Of a stretch of 64,000 nt of DNA, positions 41,101 to 49,990 are shown piece by piece (the stretch's first letter is position 1; every line of letters starts with the position of its first letter). The stretch lies in assembly GCF_024139115.2 (NCBI RefSeq), contig NC_085141.1, forward strand, positions 370,721,925 through 370,785,924. Reading direction: 5' to 3'. Below the pieces are notes generated by a model that was not told where the DNA came from, searched no databases, and saw nothing but the letters and a program-made list of their open reading frames with translations. The stretch is from Armigeres subalbatus. Taxonomy: Eukaryota; Arthropoda; Insecta; Diptera; Culicidae. A program made the translations under genes and the position numbers.

Positions 41101-43879
41101 CATTTTTATATTCAATGAACCAATGCTCTATGTTAACAAATTTATGCAAAGAAGTTCGATTCTTTTATTTGACATTTTTCGCAAGGTTATGCAGAAAGAA
41201 AGATTTTAGCTAAATAACAGAGAGTTTCTTTACTATGTTCGTCTTCTTCTTCTTCTTCTTCTTCTTCTACTTCTTCTTCCTCTTCTTCCTCTTCTTCTGT
41301 GTCTAGTGGGCTTGGTAGTGATATTGCTACCGCTTCTGCCTCATAAGCCATGTTGTTTCTACGGAGACGAGCCAGCCTCGGGCTGAAATTCTCACTAATA
41401 AAGACATAAAAAAAAGTTGTTTCTATTTCTATCATTTATCTCCAACTTGATATTCTAGCAGTAATTGCTACAACTATAAACAAACGGAAAGATAGTTCCT
41501 TACATCAAATTAAAATTCCATCAATTGCTTTCTCCTGCCACTTTACCAACTCATTAATCAAGACGAACCTGTGCTCCTCGAACCTTATCCAAAAATGTAA
41601 ATAAATTCCGCATGAACTCGTGGCAAGTGCAATATACATTTTAAGTTTTATAACGCTCTTGAAGACCATAATTTACTCTACAGGAGTGTTATAAAACCAG
41701 CATAAAACCAAAACGTTACTAGGGTATTTAGAGTTGCATTGCTGCTTACTTTTATGATTCATAATGACCGATTCACGGTGACATCAAGATCAACGAATAC
41801 AAAACGATCTGCCTTTTCTCAAGATCGGCAAATTTTCGACCCAGCAGACTATGCGAAAATGCGCGTTGTGAACCGCCCATGCGAAATTTCCATACGAATC
41901 TCATTATTTTCGCATAAGGATATCGGAAGCCCGTCGGAAATACAAATAAATTAATAAAAATATGTTAAGTGGAGAACTGAACCTTTTTAGTATTGACAAA
42001 CAAATGCTATTAGGTATATGTGCGGGATAGCCCTCAGTTAATCAAACAACTGAAAATGGTTAAAAAGCTTTCCATTTGTCTAATGTTGGTGTGAATAATA
42101 ATCAGATAAATAGTAAAAAAACGCACGACCCCCTGCTACTTCAATACTGTTATACCTTGTCTTTTGACGTTTCGATGTTCCGTATAACACATTCAATCTG
42201 TTATAAGGGTACAACTTTTGCTACCTGAGTTACACATATGTTATGTGGGCAAACGGTCGCTTTGGCGGAGCCTACTTGCAGATACATGCAGCTTTTTATA
42301 GAGGTTTAACAGAGCCCACTGGCAAACCCCACCACATCCTAGGCGGGATCGTCTACCAATCGGGAGGGATCGTCAAGCCCTTGGACATAGTCCCTGCTGC
42401 CCAATTGTGGATGGGACGACGAAATCGACGAAAAATCCTGGACGTTGTGGCAGCGGTGGATAAATTTGTTGTCGGAGGTCGAAACTATCTGGATTCCTCG
42501 CTGACATTTCGGAGGCGCCAAGTCCGCTGAAGTCGATTCACTGGAGGTCCACATCTTCACCGATGCCAACAAACACGCATACGGTTACGCACTCTTACCA
42601 GATCGCCCGCACAGTTAACGGATTCCCGCACCGTATGTAGTTGGCTCAACTTTGATCAACATCGCTACAAGCAATTCGTTGCATTTCGAGTCGGCGAGAT
42701 TCAGGAGCTGACGAAGGTTGCGGACTGGCGATGGATTCCGACCAAGATGAACATCGCAGACGTGCTGACGAAGTGGGGTCAAGGTCCGCCATTAATGTGT
42801 GTATGTATGTATGTATGTGTGTGTAAAAAAAAAGTGAGACGCACTTTTTTGTACTTAGCCGTAACTGATTTGCTTGCAACATGTTCCATTCGGAATCCTT
42901 CCTAATTTAACGCTATTAAAAATTAGGCCAATCGGCCATTGCGTTCTGGAGTTATTAAAAATATTATTTTTTCTCATATTTTTCCCAAATCCTCCCTTGG
43001 AAAAAAATTTAAAAACGAATTTGTTTTTCAAAAACTGCTGCAATGCATACAAATGAATGCAAATAAATGTGAAATTATGGAAATAACTTAATCTAGCTCC
43101 CTAAGGTGCCATTTTGACCTCCCTTTTGTCCTTTTCTTGTTACATTTCATAATACACGAGAAAGGCACCATCACCGCTAGGTGAATTATTCTGGGTTTTT
43201 TATTTTATATTGAACCAGAAAGGCTCCCGCACTGCTAAGTGAATTACTGTGGTTACCACAACTTGTGGTATTATTTTCGTGTGCACACAGATGCAAATTT
43301 GAATATAAAATGCATTGCTTTGTGGGTGTTTTGACATTCAGACACATATGGTGAGCTAATTTATAAGCTTTTTTTCAGACAGTTCGTTGAATGGTCTTTA
43401 TCGCAAATTTTAATTGTCCAACAGGAACCAACACGATAACGAATCAACCAGTATTTCCATTAATTGAAGAACACAAATGAGTAAATGTCGGCGATGACTT
43501 GTTCCACCTGATTTCGTATGAAGGCGCAACCTTTCCTGGAAAAGGATTTTCAAATTAATCACTCCGTCGATGATATCAAAACCGCATAAAGTCTGCAAAT
43601 AAACGAGCTGGCTCGTCGATGGAGTGTTTACCGAGTCGTACAATTGTTGCTATCTTATCAGCCTCATCGTTATCGAGTGTTGAATGCGTATCAAGTGAAT
43701 TTCAGGGTTTGGCTTCAATTGATGGATTTGAGACGTTTTTATGTATCATAATTTTGACTTACATCCTTTTTATCGGCGGTATTATTTTTACTGGATTCTT
43801 CCTCGTTGGCAGCCGCAGCGCTGCTCAATATTAGGCCCAGGCAAACCGCCACAATCGTGCACTTCACTACAATCTTCAT
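31913..43879 (-). CDS. Leucine-rich-repeat single-pass membrane protein, 4 exons, 509 aa
   Basis: The one intact host gene. Joining 43879-43763, 33557-32806, 32742-32350 and 32180-31913 gives 1530 bases, with GT-AG introns and phase-consistent joins throughout. Residues 1-24 are a signal peptide (MKIVVKCTIVAVCLGLILSS); the upstream in-frame ATG at 43924 is not used because it would bury it. An acidic linker follows, then a Cys-rich N-cap (CDTCNC, about 57-71). About a dozen LRRs follow (for example LDLSHNNISVIAKKAF, LRLDSNQMHSLDSDLF, LSLAENAFKILD). The C-cap is NPWQCDC from about 390 to 444. A membrane helix is at about 458-481, and a 28-residue tail (KRGCFGLF...) ends in NDDY. Predicted to sit at the cell surface with LRRs outside, in adhesion or recognition. 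The exact family member is not recognised. Confidence 0.87.
32350..32742 (-). CDS. LRR gene exon 3 (last LRRs, start of C-cap)
   Basis: It starts after TTTTTCAG and completes codon 290 (CAT, His), then VFPTIKTLEYLSL. It ends ATGAACAGTATTGT before GTAAGT (32349-32344). Confidence 0.87.
32806..33557 (-). CDS. LRR gene exon 2 (N-cap and most LRRs)
   Basis: It starts after an acceptor, TCATCCACAG (33558 and up), with N-T-T-D-G in phase 0. It ends GGAGATCA before GTAAGT (32805-32800), leaving two bases of codon 290. Confidence 0.87.
33601..33686. mobile_element. 86-bp hairpin in LRR intron 1
   Basis: ATACTGCCGCTAACC pairs with GGTTGGCGGCAGTAT, and GAGCACATCTGT pairs with ACAGATGTGCTC, around a loop of about 10 bases. 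The size and mismatches fit either a very small TA-flanked MITE or a pre-miRNA-like transcript. Confidence 0.6.
34109..34288. mobile_element. 180-bp foldback in LRR intron 1
   Basis: CTTTTCGGTGG at the left and CCACCGAAAAG at the right, then TATTTGGCGT / ACGCCAAATA, ATATTGTGAATGAAAAACAA inverted, and CTCCAACGTTTT / AAAACGTTGGAG at the centre. Almost the whole length pairs. Confidence 0.65.
34794..35015 (+). pseudogene. OTU-protease-like fragment
   Basis: The open segment reads LLVDPVPSDGNCLFSSTIYQ then LTGPHHIRM. P-x-D-G-N-C-L-F is the active-site block of OTU cysteine proteases, with the catalytic Asp and Cys present. The His motif is not found: the frame ends after 73 codons. OTU domains occur in host deubiquitinases and are also carried by some transposable elements. 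Since it lies among transposon fragments inside an intron, the second source is more likely. Family call from one motif only. Confidence 0.5.
35350..36545 (+). mobile_element. jockey-like LINE 3' fragment 2
   Basis: 5'-truncated copy on the plus strand. Its sequence begins in the RT near IDDCSELQRMIDLFQDWC, runs through KDLGVLLDTSMSFRDHYSA and SLYYSLVRSTLESACVAWCP, and ends near 36229. A terminal hairpin GCCCTTTTGATG / CATCAAAAGGGC (36449-36483) and an ATAAATAAATAAATA tail (to 36545) close it. Confidence 0.8.
35568..36231 (+). pseudogene. jockey-like RT C-terminal region
   Basis: Two overlapping frames (35568-35963 and 35938-36231) form one ancestral reading frame with a single shift near 35945. 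It has the thumb block VKDLGVLLD, the helix IENIQSRFTRFALRLLPW and the conserved end LRPRNPLRLDFRRTHYELNE ... FKNRLKQL. The palm domain with its catalytic Asp residues is missing, so there is no activity. Confidence 0.75.
36546..37080. other. No gene seen
   Basis: AT-rich intron sequence with no repeat or coding signal I can name. Confidence 0.3.
37175..39006. mobile_element. Transib-like non-autonomous element 2, about 565-bp inverted repeats
   Basis: Ends CACGGTGCCGCCAGAAG and, inverted, CACGGTGCCCCCGGAAG. The arms (37175-about 37740 and about 38440-39006) stay inverted almost throughout. Flanks CTACG (37170-37174) and TTACG (39007-39011) form a 5-bp duplication with one change; the intact codons of the LINE show the original was CTACG. 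CAC-GG-TG termini and a 5-bp duplication match Transib. No transposase. Confidence 0.7.
38987..39250 (-). pseudogene. RTE-like reverse transcriptase, finger/palm start
   Basis: RSTTDQVFAIRQVLQKCRVY then HHLFIDFKAAYDTIDRDQLW, with the first catalytic Asp of the palm (FIDFKAAYD). It is cut at KATMDRVMCV by the Transib-like element. Confidence 0.8.
39275..40184 (-). pseudogene. RTE-like endonuclease and linker (broken)
   Basis: The endonuclease part (40184-39726) has VIGDMNAQVGREEM, FAASRGMVVRSTFF, ATWRSPNQETVNEIDHVLID and ANTESDHYLVA. These are the GD-x-N, IDHV and SDH catalytic blocks, all intact. The start at 40184 lies at the foldback boundary, so the N-terminal blocks with the catalytic Glu are lost. 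A linker frame (39719-39495) has RSNNARKFYKKLNRSRKGHV, typical of the spacer before the RT. A further frame (39472-39275) is also open. The LINE is dead. Confidence 0.75.
40167..40350. repeat. Foldback made of 16-bp units
   Basis: Direct 16-bp units (GGCATAATGGACGTTA and variants with GTACGTTA or CGGACGATA) run at 40167-40216. The same units run inverted at 40262-40350. It both tandemly repeats and folds back, and it replaces the 5' end of the RTE-like LINE. Confidence 0.75.
40356..40417. mobile_element. MITE family B, shortened copy
   Basis: ACCCAGATTTAGTCACAAAC then GACTTGTGCTGCTCGGGA. It matches the 109-bp copies at 47688 and 49406, with the left half missing. Confidence 0.5.
40430..42240. 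other. Intron sequence, no gene seen
   Basis: AT-rich. Contains a TTC/CTT microsatellite at 41239-41300; the acidic reading frame at 41187-41435 is that repeat translated. Confidence 0.35.
41239..41300. repeat. TTC microsatellite
   Basis: About 20 CTT/TTC triplets with a few substitutions. Confidence 0.9.
42255..42792 (+). mobile_element. BEL/Pao pol fragment (RT end and RNase H region)
   Basis: In shifted plus frames it reads LEVHIFTDANKHAYGYAL (RNase H start), DSRTVCSWLNFDQHRYKQFV and WRWIPTKMNIADVLTKWGQG, a hallmark string of BEL/Pao pol. No gag, integrase or LTR nearby. Opposite in direction to the LRR gene in whose intron it lies. Confidence 0.8.
42796..42832. repeat. TGTA/TG microsatellite and A run
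   Basis: TGTGTGTATGTATGTATGTA then TGTGTGTG and AAAAAAAAA. Confidence 0.85.
42833..43756. other. Intron sequence with dispersed-repeat scraps
   Basis: CACGAGAAAGGCACCATCAC (about 43155) and CCAGAAAGGCTCCCGCACTG (43217) are two related repeat phrases, also seen at 13616. No coding signal. Confidence 0.35.
43763..43879 (-). CDS. LRR gene exon 1 (signal peptide)
   Basis: Encodes residues 1-39 and ends ...AAAAAGGAT before the donor GTAAGT (43762-43757). Intron 1 is 10,205 bp and is filled with transposons. Confidence 0.8.
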
Positions 43880-44675
43880 GATAATAATACGAGCCTTAAA
43901 TGATCGGAAACTTTTCTCACTCACTCATCACAAATTGCCTCGGCATTCACTTTATTACAACTCTGTTGTCACTGTCCTAAGTATTAGCAATCACGTTTTA
44001 CTATTCCCTTCGGGTAATTGAACTAATTTTCTTACACGAGTTCCGAACTATTGGATGCAATGACTCACTTTTGCGCACTTGATATTTTCCCTTGTATCTC
44101 GCACCACAAACTAATGATTCCAGTGGGGACAGCTTCGAGGACGCCGTCGATTCTTCGATCTCTTCTATCGCCAACCACCGTCGAAATGGGCACCTTAATC
44201 GGACCGGTTGCATTGTACCTGGATCGGCTCGGGTGCTCCACCGTCGATAACAGCGCATCTTATCTTATCTTATCGAGAAGTGGGTTATTCGGGTTGGTTG
44301 CTCGTTACACGATTTGCTGGCTTTAACAGCGCCCCTTAGGAAATAACTTCATGATTTCAATCCGATTCGCTAGTCGTGACCGGGTAGTAGTGGCGCGAAT
44401 AACCTCCAACCGGAGACGAAATTTATGTTGGTATGTTTTGCGCGCAACGATTAAAAAATAGTTTCACTGTATTTAGGTTGCGATCCGCTGCAACTAAGTT
44501 CGTTCTCCGCTTTGCTCAGCTGTTGAACGATCAATGAGCATGGATTACCAGCCCAGCTGCTGGGTGCCAGTCAGCTATAGTCAGATTAGAACAACGAACC
44601 GATGGATTCGCGCGTGCTGATGCGATGTGGAATTTAGTCACAGCAGCGTCTAACGTCGTTGAACCAAACCGCCTC
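43880..44675 (-). promoter_or_regulatory. Upstream flank of the LRR gene (5' UTR/promoter region)
   Basis: No repeat is recognised here, unlike the surroundings. It contains the GATA cluster at 44257-44275 and GATAA at 44246-44250. I could not fix a TATA box or a start site. Confidence 0.4.
44257..44275. promoter_or_regulatory. Three overlapping GATA sites
   Basis: ATCTTATCTTATCTTATCG, that is CGATAAGATAAGATAAGAT on the gene strand, about 380 bases upstream of the LRR start codon. GATA factors recognise WGATAR. Functional use is inference. Confidence 0.45.
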
Positions 44676-44678
44676 AGT

Positions 44679-44720
44679 CAGGGGTTCTCGAACATGGTTA
44701 GGTCCTGACCCATATTTTTT
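44679..44720. mobile_element. hAT-like terminal sequence (single end)
   Basis: CAGGGGTTCTCGAACATGGT and TAGGTCCTGACCCAT resemble a hAT terminus. Partner end not found. Confidence 0.4.
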
Positions 44721-45895
44721 TTAGGAATTTGGATAATAAACAGCATACACTGCATATTTGATACATTTAGGAGTGGGGAAACTCCATCTCGTTTCCTACT
44801 GTACTTAGTTTTGGAGTGTTTGACAACATCGAACATGATGTGCCAATTAAAAGAAATACTCACAATTCGAGTTCAAAAATAATTGATTACAAAAACAATA
44901 AATTGTCTTCATTTCGTATTATAGGTTCGATACCGCTGGATCATTCCCAAGGAACTTCGAACATATTCTACTATCGCAATGCCGCACCAAAGCAAACGCA
45001 ATCATCGTGGTGCTGCTTCACAGAGGCGGCTGCGGCGGCGCCGACGACGCCAATAACGTTTGCTCATTTTCAAGGTTGTGCGACGATCGATCGCATTCAC
45101 ATTAGCGAACCGTCAAGCGACCAACCCACCTGTGCACTGTTACTGCTGCTGCTGTCGGTGTGTTGAATTGCCCTTATTCGTAAACATTGGAAGCGAAGGC
45201 GTCCAAGTTTAAGTCCAAGTCCATGCTATGTCCGCGGGGCGGTGTGCGTCGTTTGAACTGCGAACGATCCTACACCCATGTGAGACATGTGGCGGGTTTC
45301 ATTTCCATGGCAACGTAACAGTCGAACGTGATCGCGGAGGAGTGCATGAAACGTTGTTTGACAACCTTCTGCCTACGGCTCTGAGCTGCTGGAAGCTGAG
45401 CGTCTACGTCAGTCGGACGTGAGTTCGATTTCAATTCATCATCCAAAGTCGCGTTCGAAACCCGAGATTGGATTGACAATCAGCTCTTATAAAATTTTCT
45501 ATAGCTTGATAGTTAGTTATCGAAAATGGGCATCGAGCACATATGCCGGCGAAGTGACGGTTCAGCGAGAAAGATCAATTTACTGATGATTTGAATGAGA
45601 ATTCTTGTTTGTTGATAGAAGAACCGGTGGACTGGCTGGGAATGATTGTGGTTGTTGTTTTTACTGTTCGGAGAGTGATTAGTTTTGCGCAGATCCAACA
45701 GTTGTCTGGCCACAAAAAATGTCGATTAATTCGGTGATTGTATCTGTATTTGTGAATTGGGACTCTCTTGAGTACTTTTTGTGTTTTTTGTTACAAGCTA
45801 TTTATTTGCGCAGAGAATAATTATTTCAGCAGATTATTCAACAAAGAAGTGATATATAGCTAGGGTGACAATGGGACAAAGAGGGGTGATAATGG
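44721..45895. other. No gene recognised
   Basis: GC-richer at 44970-45160 (GGCTGCGGCGGCGCCGAC) and unlike transposon sequence. Possibly an untranslated exon or enhancer of the LRR gene, but there is no supporting signal. Confidence 0.3.
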
Positions 45896-45899
45896 GCTA

Positions 45900-46046
45900 C
45901 TATTTAGTCTAGCAATAAGATGCGTTGCTGAGGGTGGCTGGGTTCGATTCCCGGTGCCGGTCTAGGCAATTTTCGGTTTGAAAATTGTCTCGACTTTCCT
46001 GGGCATAAAAGTATTATCGTGTTAGCTTTATTATATTGTAATTTTC
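45900..46046 (+). mobile_element. tRNA-derived SINE, truncated copy 4
   Basis: The B box is GGCTGGGTTCGATTCCCGGT (45947-45966) and the body phrases are TCGACTTTCCTGGGCATAAA and ATTATCGTGTTAGC, the same family as 13051-13425 in opposite orientation. Abuts the 3' end of the RTE-like LINE. Confidence 0.65.
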
Positions 46047-46063
46047 ATTTATTTAGTCTACAT

Positions 46064-46944
46064 CTAAACAGATAACACTGAATGAACAATTTGACGCCAC
46101 AATACACGGTTCGAGGCCGCATCTCTCCATCCTCGAATACCCCCCAGGCCCGCTAAGTCGTTTTGCACTTGGTCTTCCCACCTCGCTCGCTGCGCTCCAC
46201 GCCGTCTCGTACCTGCCGGATCGGAAGCGAACACCATCTTTGCAGGCTTGCTGTCCGGCATTCTTGCAACATGTCCTACCCATCGTACCCTTCCGGCTTT
46301 AGCTACCATATAGATACTGGGTTCGCCGTAGAGCTGGGCGAGTTCGTGGTTCGCCGCCACACATCGTCTTCTTGCACACCTCCAAAGATGGTCCTAAGCA
46401 CCCGTCTCTCGAATACTCCGAGTGCTTGCAGGTCCTCCTCGAGCATTGGCCATGTTTCATGTCCGTAGAGGACAACCTGTCTTATTAGCGTCTTGTACAT
46501 GACACTTTTTTTTTTGCGGTGGCGAATCTTTTTTGACCGCAGTTTTTTCTGGAGCCCGTAGTAGGCCCGACTTTCACAGATGATGCGCCTTCGTATTTCA
46601 CGACTAACATTGTTATCAGCCGTTAGCAAGGATCCGAGGTAGACGAATTCCTCGACCACCTCGAAGGTATCCCCGTCTATCGTAACACTGCTTCCCAGGC
46701 GGGCCCTGTCGCGCTCGGTTTCGCCCACAAGCATGTACTTTGTCTTTGTCGCATTCACCACCAGTCCAACTTTTGTTGCTTCACGTTTCAGGCGGGTGTA
46801 CAGTTCTGCCACCTTTGCAAATGTTAGGCCTACCATGTCCATGTCATCCGCGAAACAAATAAATTGACTGGATCTGTTGCAAATCGTACCCCGGTTGTTA
46901 CACCCGGCTCTCCGCATGACACCTTCTAGGGCAATGTTGAACAA
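46064..46944 (-). pseudogene. RTE-like reverse transcriptase, second half and tail
   Basis: SCLLFNIALEGVMRRA, then FICFADDMDMVGLT, the palm F-A-D-D with both catalytic Asp residues, then EFVYLGSLLTADNNVSREIR and LRTIFGG. After a shift near 46350 it continues as RVRWVGHVARMPDSKPAKMV and RARWEDQVQNDLAGL. The W-x-GHV-x-RM and ARW blocks are typical of the RTE C-terminus. Confidence 0.82.
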
Positions 46945-46984
46945 CAGGCACGAAAGTCCAACACCTTGTCTTAGTCCCCGGCGC

Positions 46985-47128
46985 CAGTGGCGTAGTCAGA
47001 AAATTGGTCTGTTCTGTTCTGTTGGGGTGTTTTCTGAATTTTTTTTTTTCGAAAAAAAAAATTCTTCTAAAAGTGTTGTCTTTGGGGAGGGTTTTATGTC
47101 CAAAACCACCCCCGTGGCTACGCCGCTG
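46985..47128. mobile_element. 144-bp hAT-like MITE with 8-bp duplication
   Basis: CAGTGGCGTAGTCAGAAAAT at the left and, inverted at the right, CAGCGGCGTAGCCACGGG. CCCGGCGC (46977-46984) and CCCGGCTC (47129-47136) form an 8-bp duplication with one change, as for hAT. Confidence 0.75.
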
Positions 47129-47704
47129 CCCGGCTCGATTTGAACGAACTGGAGTGTTCGCCCGAAATCTTCACACAGTGTTGCACACCATCCACCGTTG
47201 CTAAGATCAGTCTGGTAAGCTTCCCAAGGAAGCTGTTCCCGTCCATAATTTTCCATAGCTCTACGCGGTCTATACTGTCGTATGCCGCCTTGAAATCAAC
47301 GAACAGGTGGTGCGTTGGGATCTGGTATTCACGGCATTTATGAAGGATTTGCCGTACAGTAAAGATCTGGTCCATTGTCGAGCGGCCGTCAACGGCTTGA
47401 TAACTTCCCACGAACTCATTCACTAATGGTGACAGACGACGGAAGATGATCTGCGATATCACTTTGTAGGCGGCATTAAAGATGGTGATCGCTCGAAAGT
47501 TGTCACACTCAAGCTTGCCGCCTTTCTTGTATATGGGGCATATAACCCCTTCCTTCCACTCCTTCGGTAGCTGTTCAGTTTCCCAGATTCTGAAATCAGT
47601 TTGTGCAGGAAAGTGGTCAGCTTTTCCGGGCCCATCTGGATGAGCTCAGCTCCGATACCATCCTTACCAGCTGCTTTATTGGTCTTTACCCTAGCAGCAC
47701 CCAT
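47118..47704 (-). pseudogene. RTE-like reverse transcriptase, first half
   Basis: Frame 47704-47459 has KTNKAAGKDGIGAELIQMG (the start of the fingers) and a run to the KEGVICPIYKKG-like block, out of frame here. Frame 47462-47118 has STMDQIFTVRQILHKC and LFVDFKAAYDSIDRVELW with the first catalytic Asp. The MITE at 46985-47128 cuts it from the next half. Confidence 0.8.
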
Positions 47705-47796
47705 GTTTCACATAGGTTACTGCAACTCTTATGTGACTTGGTTTAGTCACATTCAAGTTGCTGCAACCATTTTTGTCTGACTTGTGCTGCTTGGGT
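47688..47796. mobile_element. MITE family B, copy 2 (109 bp)
   Basis: ACCCTAGCAGCAC at the left and GTGCTGCTTGGGT at the right, inside the RTE-like LINE between the linker and the RT. Same length as the copy at 49406. Confidence 0.65.
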
Positions 47797-48434
47797 AGCT
47801 GCTTGCCATCCTTAACTTTCCTCAAGATGTGGGCTGGTTGGCTTCTATCGTCCGCAGAACTGACGTAGTCATCTCCTCCGCTGCCTTGACTTTCACTGCT
47901 TGTACAATCAGCGCCATTCAAATGTTCCTTGTACGGCTGCTTCTACCTTTTGATCACCACACGTTCGTCCGTCAAGATGCTCCCATTCTTATCCCGGCAT
48001 ATTTCGGCTCGCGGCACGAAGTCTTTGCGGGATGCGTTGAACTTCTGATGGAACTTGCGTGTTTCTTGAGAACGGCACAGCTGTTCCATCTCCTCGCACT
48101 CCGCTTCTTCCAGGCGGCGTTTCTTCTCTTGAAAAAGGCGGGTCTGCTGTCTCAGCTTCCGTTCACAACGTTCGACGTTCTGCCGGGTACCTTGCTGCAG
48201 CGCGACCGCCTGCGCTGCGTCCTTCTCCTCCAGAACCTATCTGCACTCTTCGTCGAACCAATCGTTCCGTCGACTTCGTCCCATATACCCGACGTTATTC
48301 TCCGCTGCGTCGTTAATGGCTGCTTTGACTGTATTCCAGCAGTCCTCAAGAGAGGCCCCATCGAGCTCACCCTCTTCCGGAAACGCTGCCTCGAGATGCT
48401 GCGCGTATGCAGTGGCGACATCAGGTTGCTTCAG

Positions 48435-49157
48435 TCACTCTAGGTCGTACCGCGGCGGTCGTCGGTACCGAACATTGTTGATGACGGATAGTTTTGTGCG
48501 CAGTTTAACCATCACCAGGTCAGAGTCGATGTTAGCACCACGATATGTCCTGACGTCGATAATGTCGGGGAAGTGCCGTCCATCAATCAGAACGTGGTCG
48601 ATTTGTGATTCTGTCCGCAGTGTTGATCTCCAGGTGTACCGATACGGGAGGCTGTGTTGGAAGTAGGTGCTGCGAATGGCCATATTCTTGGAGGCGGCGA
48701 AATCAATTAGTCGTAGGCCGTTTTCGTTCGTCAGCCGGTGAGCGCTGAACTTCCCAATAATAGGTCTAAGTTCCTCCTCTTGGCCAACCGGAGCGATCAA
48801 ATCTCCCATGATGATTTTGATGTCGTGGCTTGGGCAGTTATCGTCCTCACGTTCCAGCTGCGCGTAGAATGCGTCCTTATCATCATCAGTGCTTCCGGAG
48901 TGTGGGCTATGGACGTTGATTATGCTGAAGTTGAAGAACCGGCCTTTGATCCTCAACCTACACATTCTCTCGTTGATCAGCCACCACCCGATCACGCGCC
49001 TTTGAATATCGCCCATCACTATGAAAGCGGTTCCCAGCTCGTGTGTGTTGCCGCAGCTCTGGTAGATGGTATGATTACCTCTAAACGTTCGCACCATTGA
49101 TTCCTTCCAACAAACCTCCTGCAGCGCTACGATGCCGAATCCACGGTCCTTGAGCAC
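48435..49157 (-). pseudogene. RTE-like endonuclease with lost catalytic residues
   Basis: 241 open codons. IVALQEVCW has the catalytic Glu and INVHSPHSG the substrate block. The usual GD-x-N block has become IIMGDLIAPVG (Asn replaced by Ile), and the usual SDH near the end has become SDL (His lost). SQIDHVLIDG is intact. The sister fragment at 40184-39726 keeps both residues, which shows the changes here are decay. The frame then ends at PPRYDLE and resumes in others. Confidence 0.78.
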
Positions 49158-49405
49158 ATCGGCGAGTATGCGTGTGCTCCCGATGAAGATGAGAGATTTG
49201 CAGTTCCACGAACCGAGTTTCCAATCGCTAGTCCCTTTTCGTCGCAGTGGTCTTCGCCGATGGTTCCGGTCCGTACTCTCTTGTTGATTGTTCGTTGCTC
49301 AAGATTTTTTAAAGGCTGGCTTGCAGGGGCTGACACCAAACCCTCTAAATTTCTGGAGGACCATTCCTCCTTATTTCCGGTGGACCATGGTGCACAGTTT
49401 CACTT

Positions 49406-49514
49406 ACCCGAGTAGCACACTTGTCACATATCAGTCACTGTGACTCAAATGCAACCAAATCAAGTCACATTGGAGTTGCTGCAACCAAATCGAACTGATG
49501 TGTGCTACTAGGGT
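49406..49514. mobile_element. MITE family B, copy 3 (109 bp)
   Basis: ACCCGAGTAGCACAC and, inverted, ACCCTAGTAGCACACATC. Shares the inner AGTTGCTGCAACCA phrase with copy 2. Confidence 0.65.
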
Positions 49515-49860
49515 AGAGTCCCTCGCTGGCACTCGGACGATGATCAGCCGCCCCTAACATGGAGAACAGACGCTGTTGTGAGCCGATCCTGACATGGAGA
49601 ACAGACGCTCAATAAGATTTGCACCTCCGGAAAGGAGCAAACCCCCCCTTCCCTGTCAGCATACGACCATAGTTCCCACCGGGGTTGGTTACCCGATCTT
49701 CCCTAAGGTTGCTCGTATCCCGGCCAGCACCACGGGGAGGTAGGGATAGGAGTTGCTGGGTAAGAGGCTAAGGACCGCGAGATGGAGTCTATTTTATTCC
49801 TTCAGGTACGCGAAGTACCAATGGTACGCTTTACCCAGCATTTGCCGTGCCGCGGAGAAC

Positions 49861-49965
49861 TTGTTAGGGAATGTATATCGACTGTTGGCAATATCGTGTG
49901 CCCTAAAGAAAAAGCCTCTTTCAGTAATATAAGTTTCTTGTAAAGCACGATGAAGAGTTAAAGTT
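49861..49965. other. Flank of the retroposon insertion
   Basis: No feature. It continues at 52314 once the insertion is removed. Confidence 0.3.
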
Positions 49966-49990
49966 CAGAAGATTTTAAAATTGCGTTACG

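Larger units (their letters stand above)
46047..49860 (-). mobile_element. RTE-like LINE, nearly full length, with three MITEs
   Basis: The minus strand runs from a GC-rich 5' region (49860-49340) through endonuclease (49157-48435), linker, RT (about 47700-46303) and a C-terminal tail (46360-46064), ending with a very short 3' UTR TAGACTAAATAAATG. Single ORF, no RNase H and a minimal tail fit the RTE clade. MITEs at 46985, 47688 and 49406 and several frameshifts show it is old. The left and right limits are estimated. Confidence 0.75.

Noticed and set aside
41187..41435. Acidic (poly-Glu) protein
   Set aside because: Translation of a TTC microsatellite inside an intron.
47829..48443. 204-codon plus-strand frame
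   Set aside because: Antisense to the RTE-like LINE linker; no motif. The same holds for 48738-49100 and 39883-40170.
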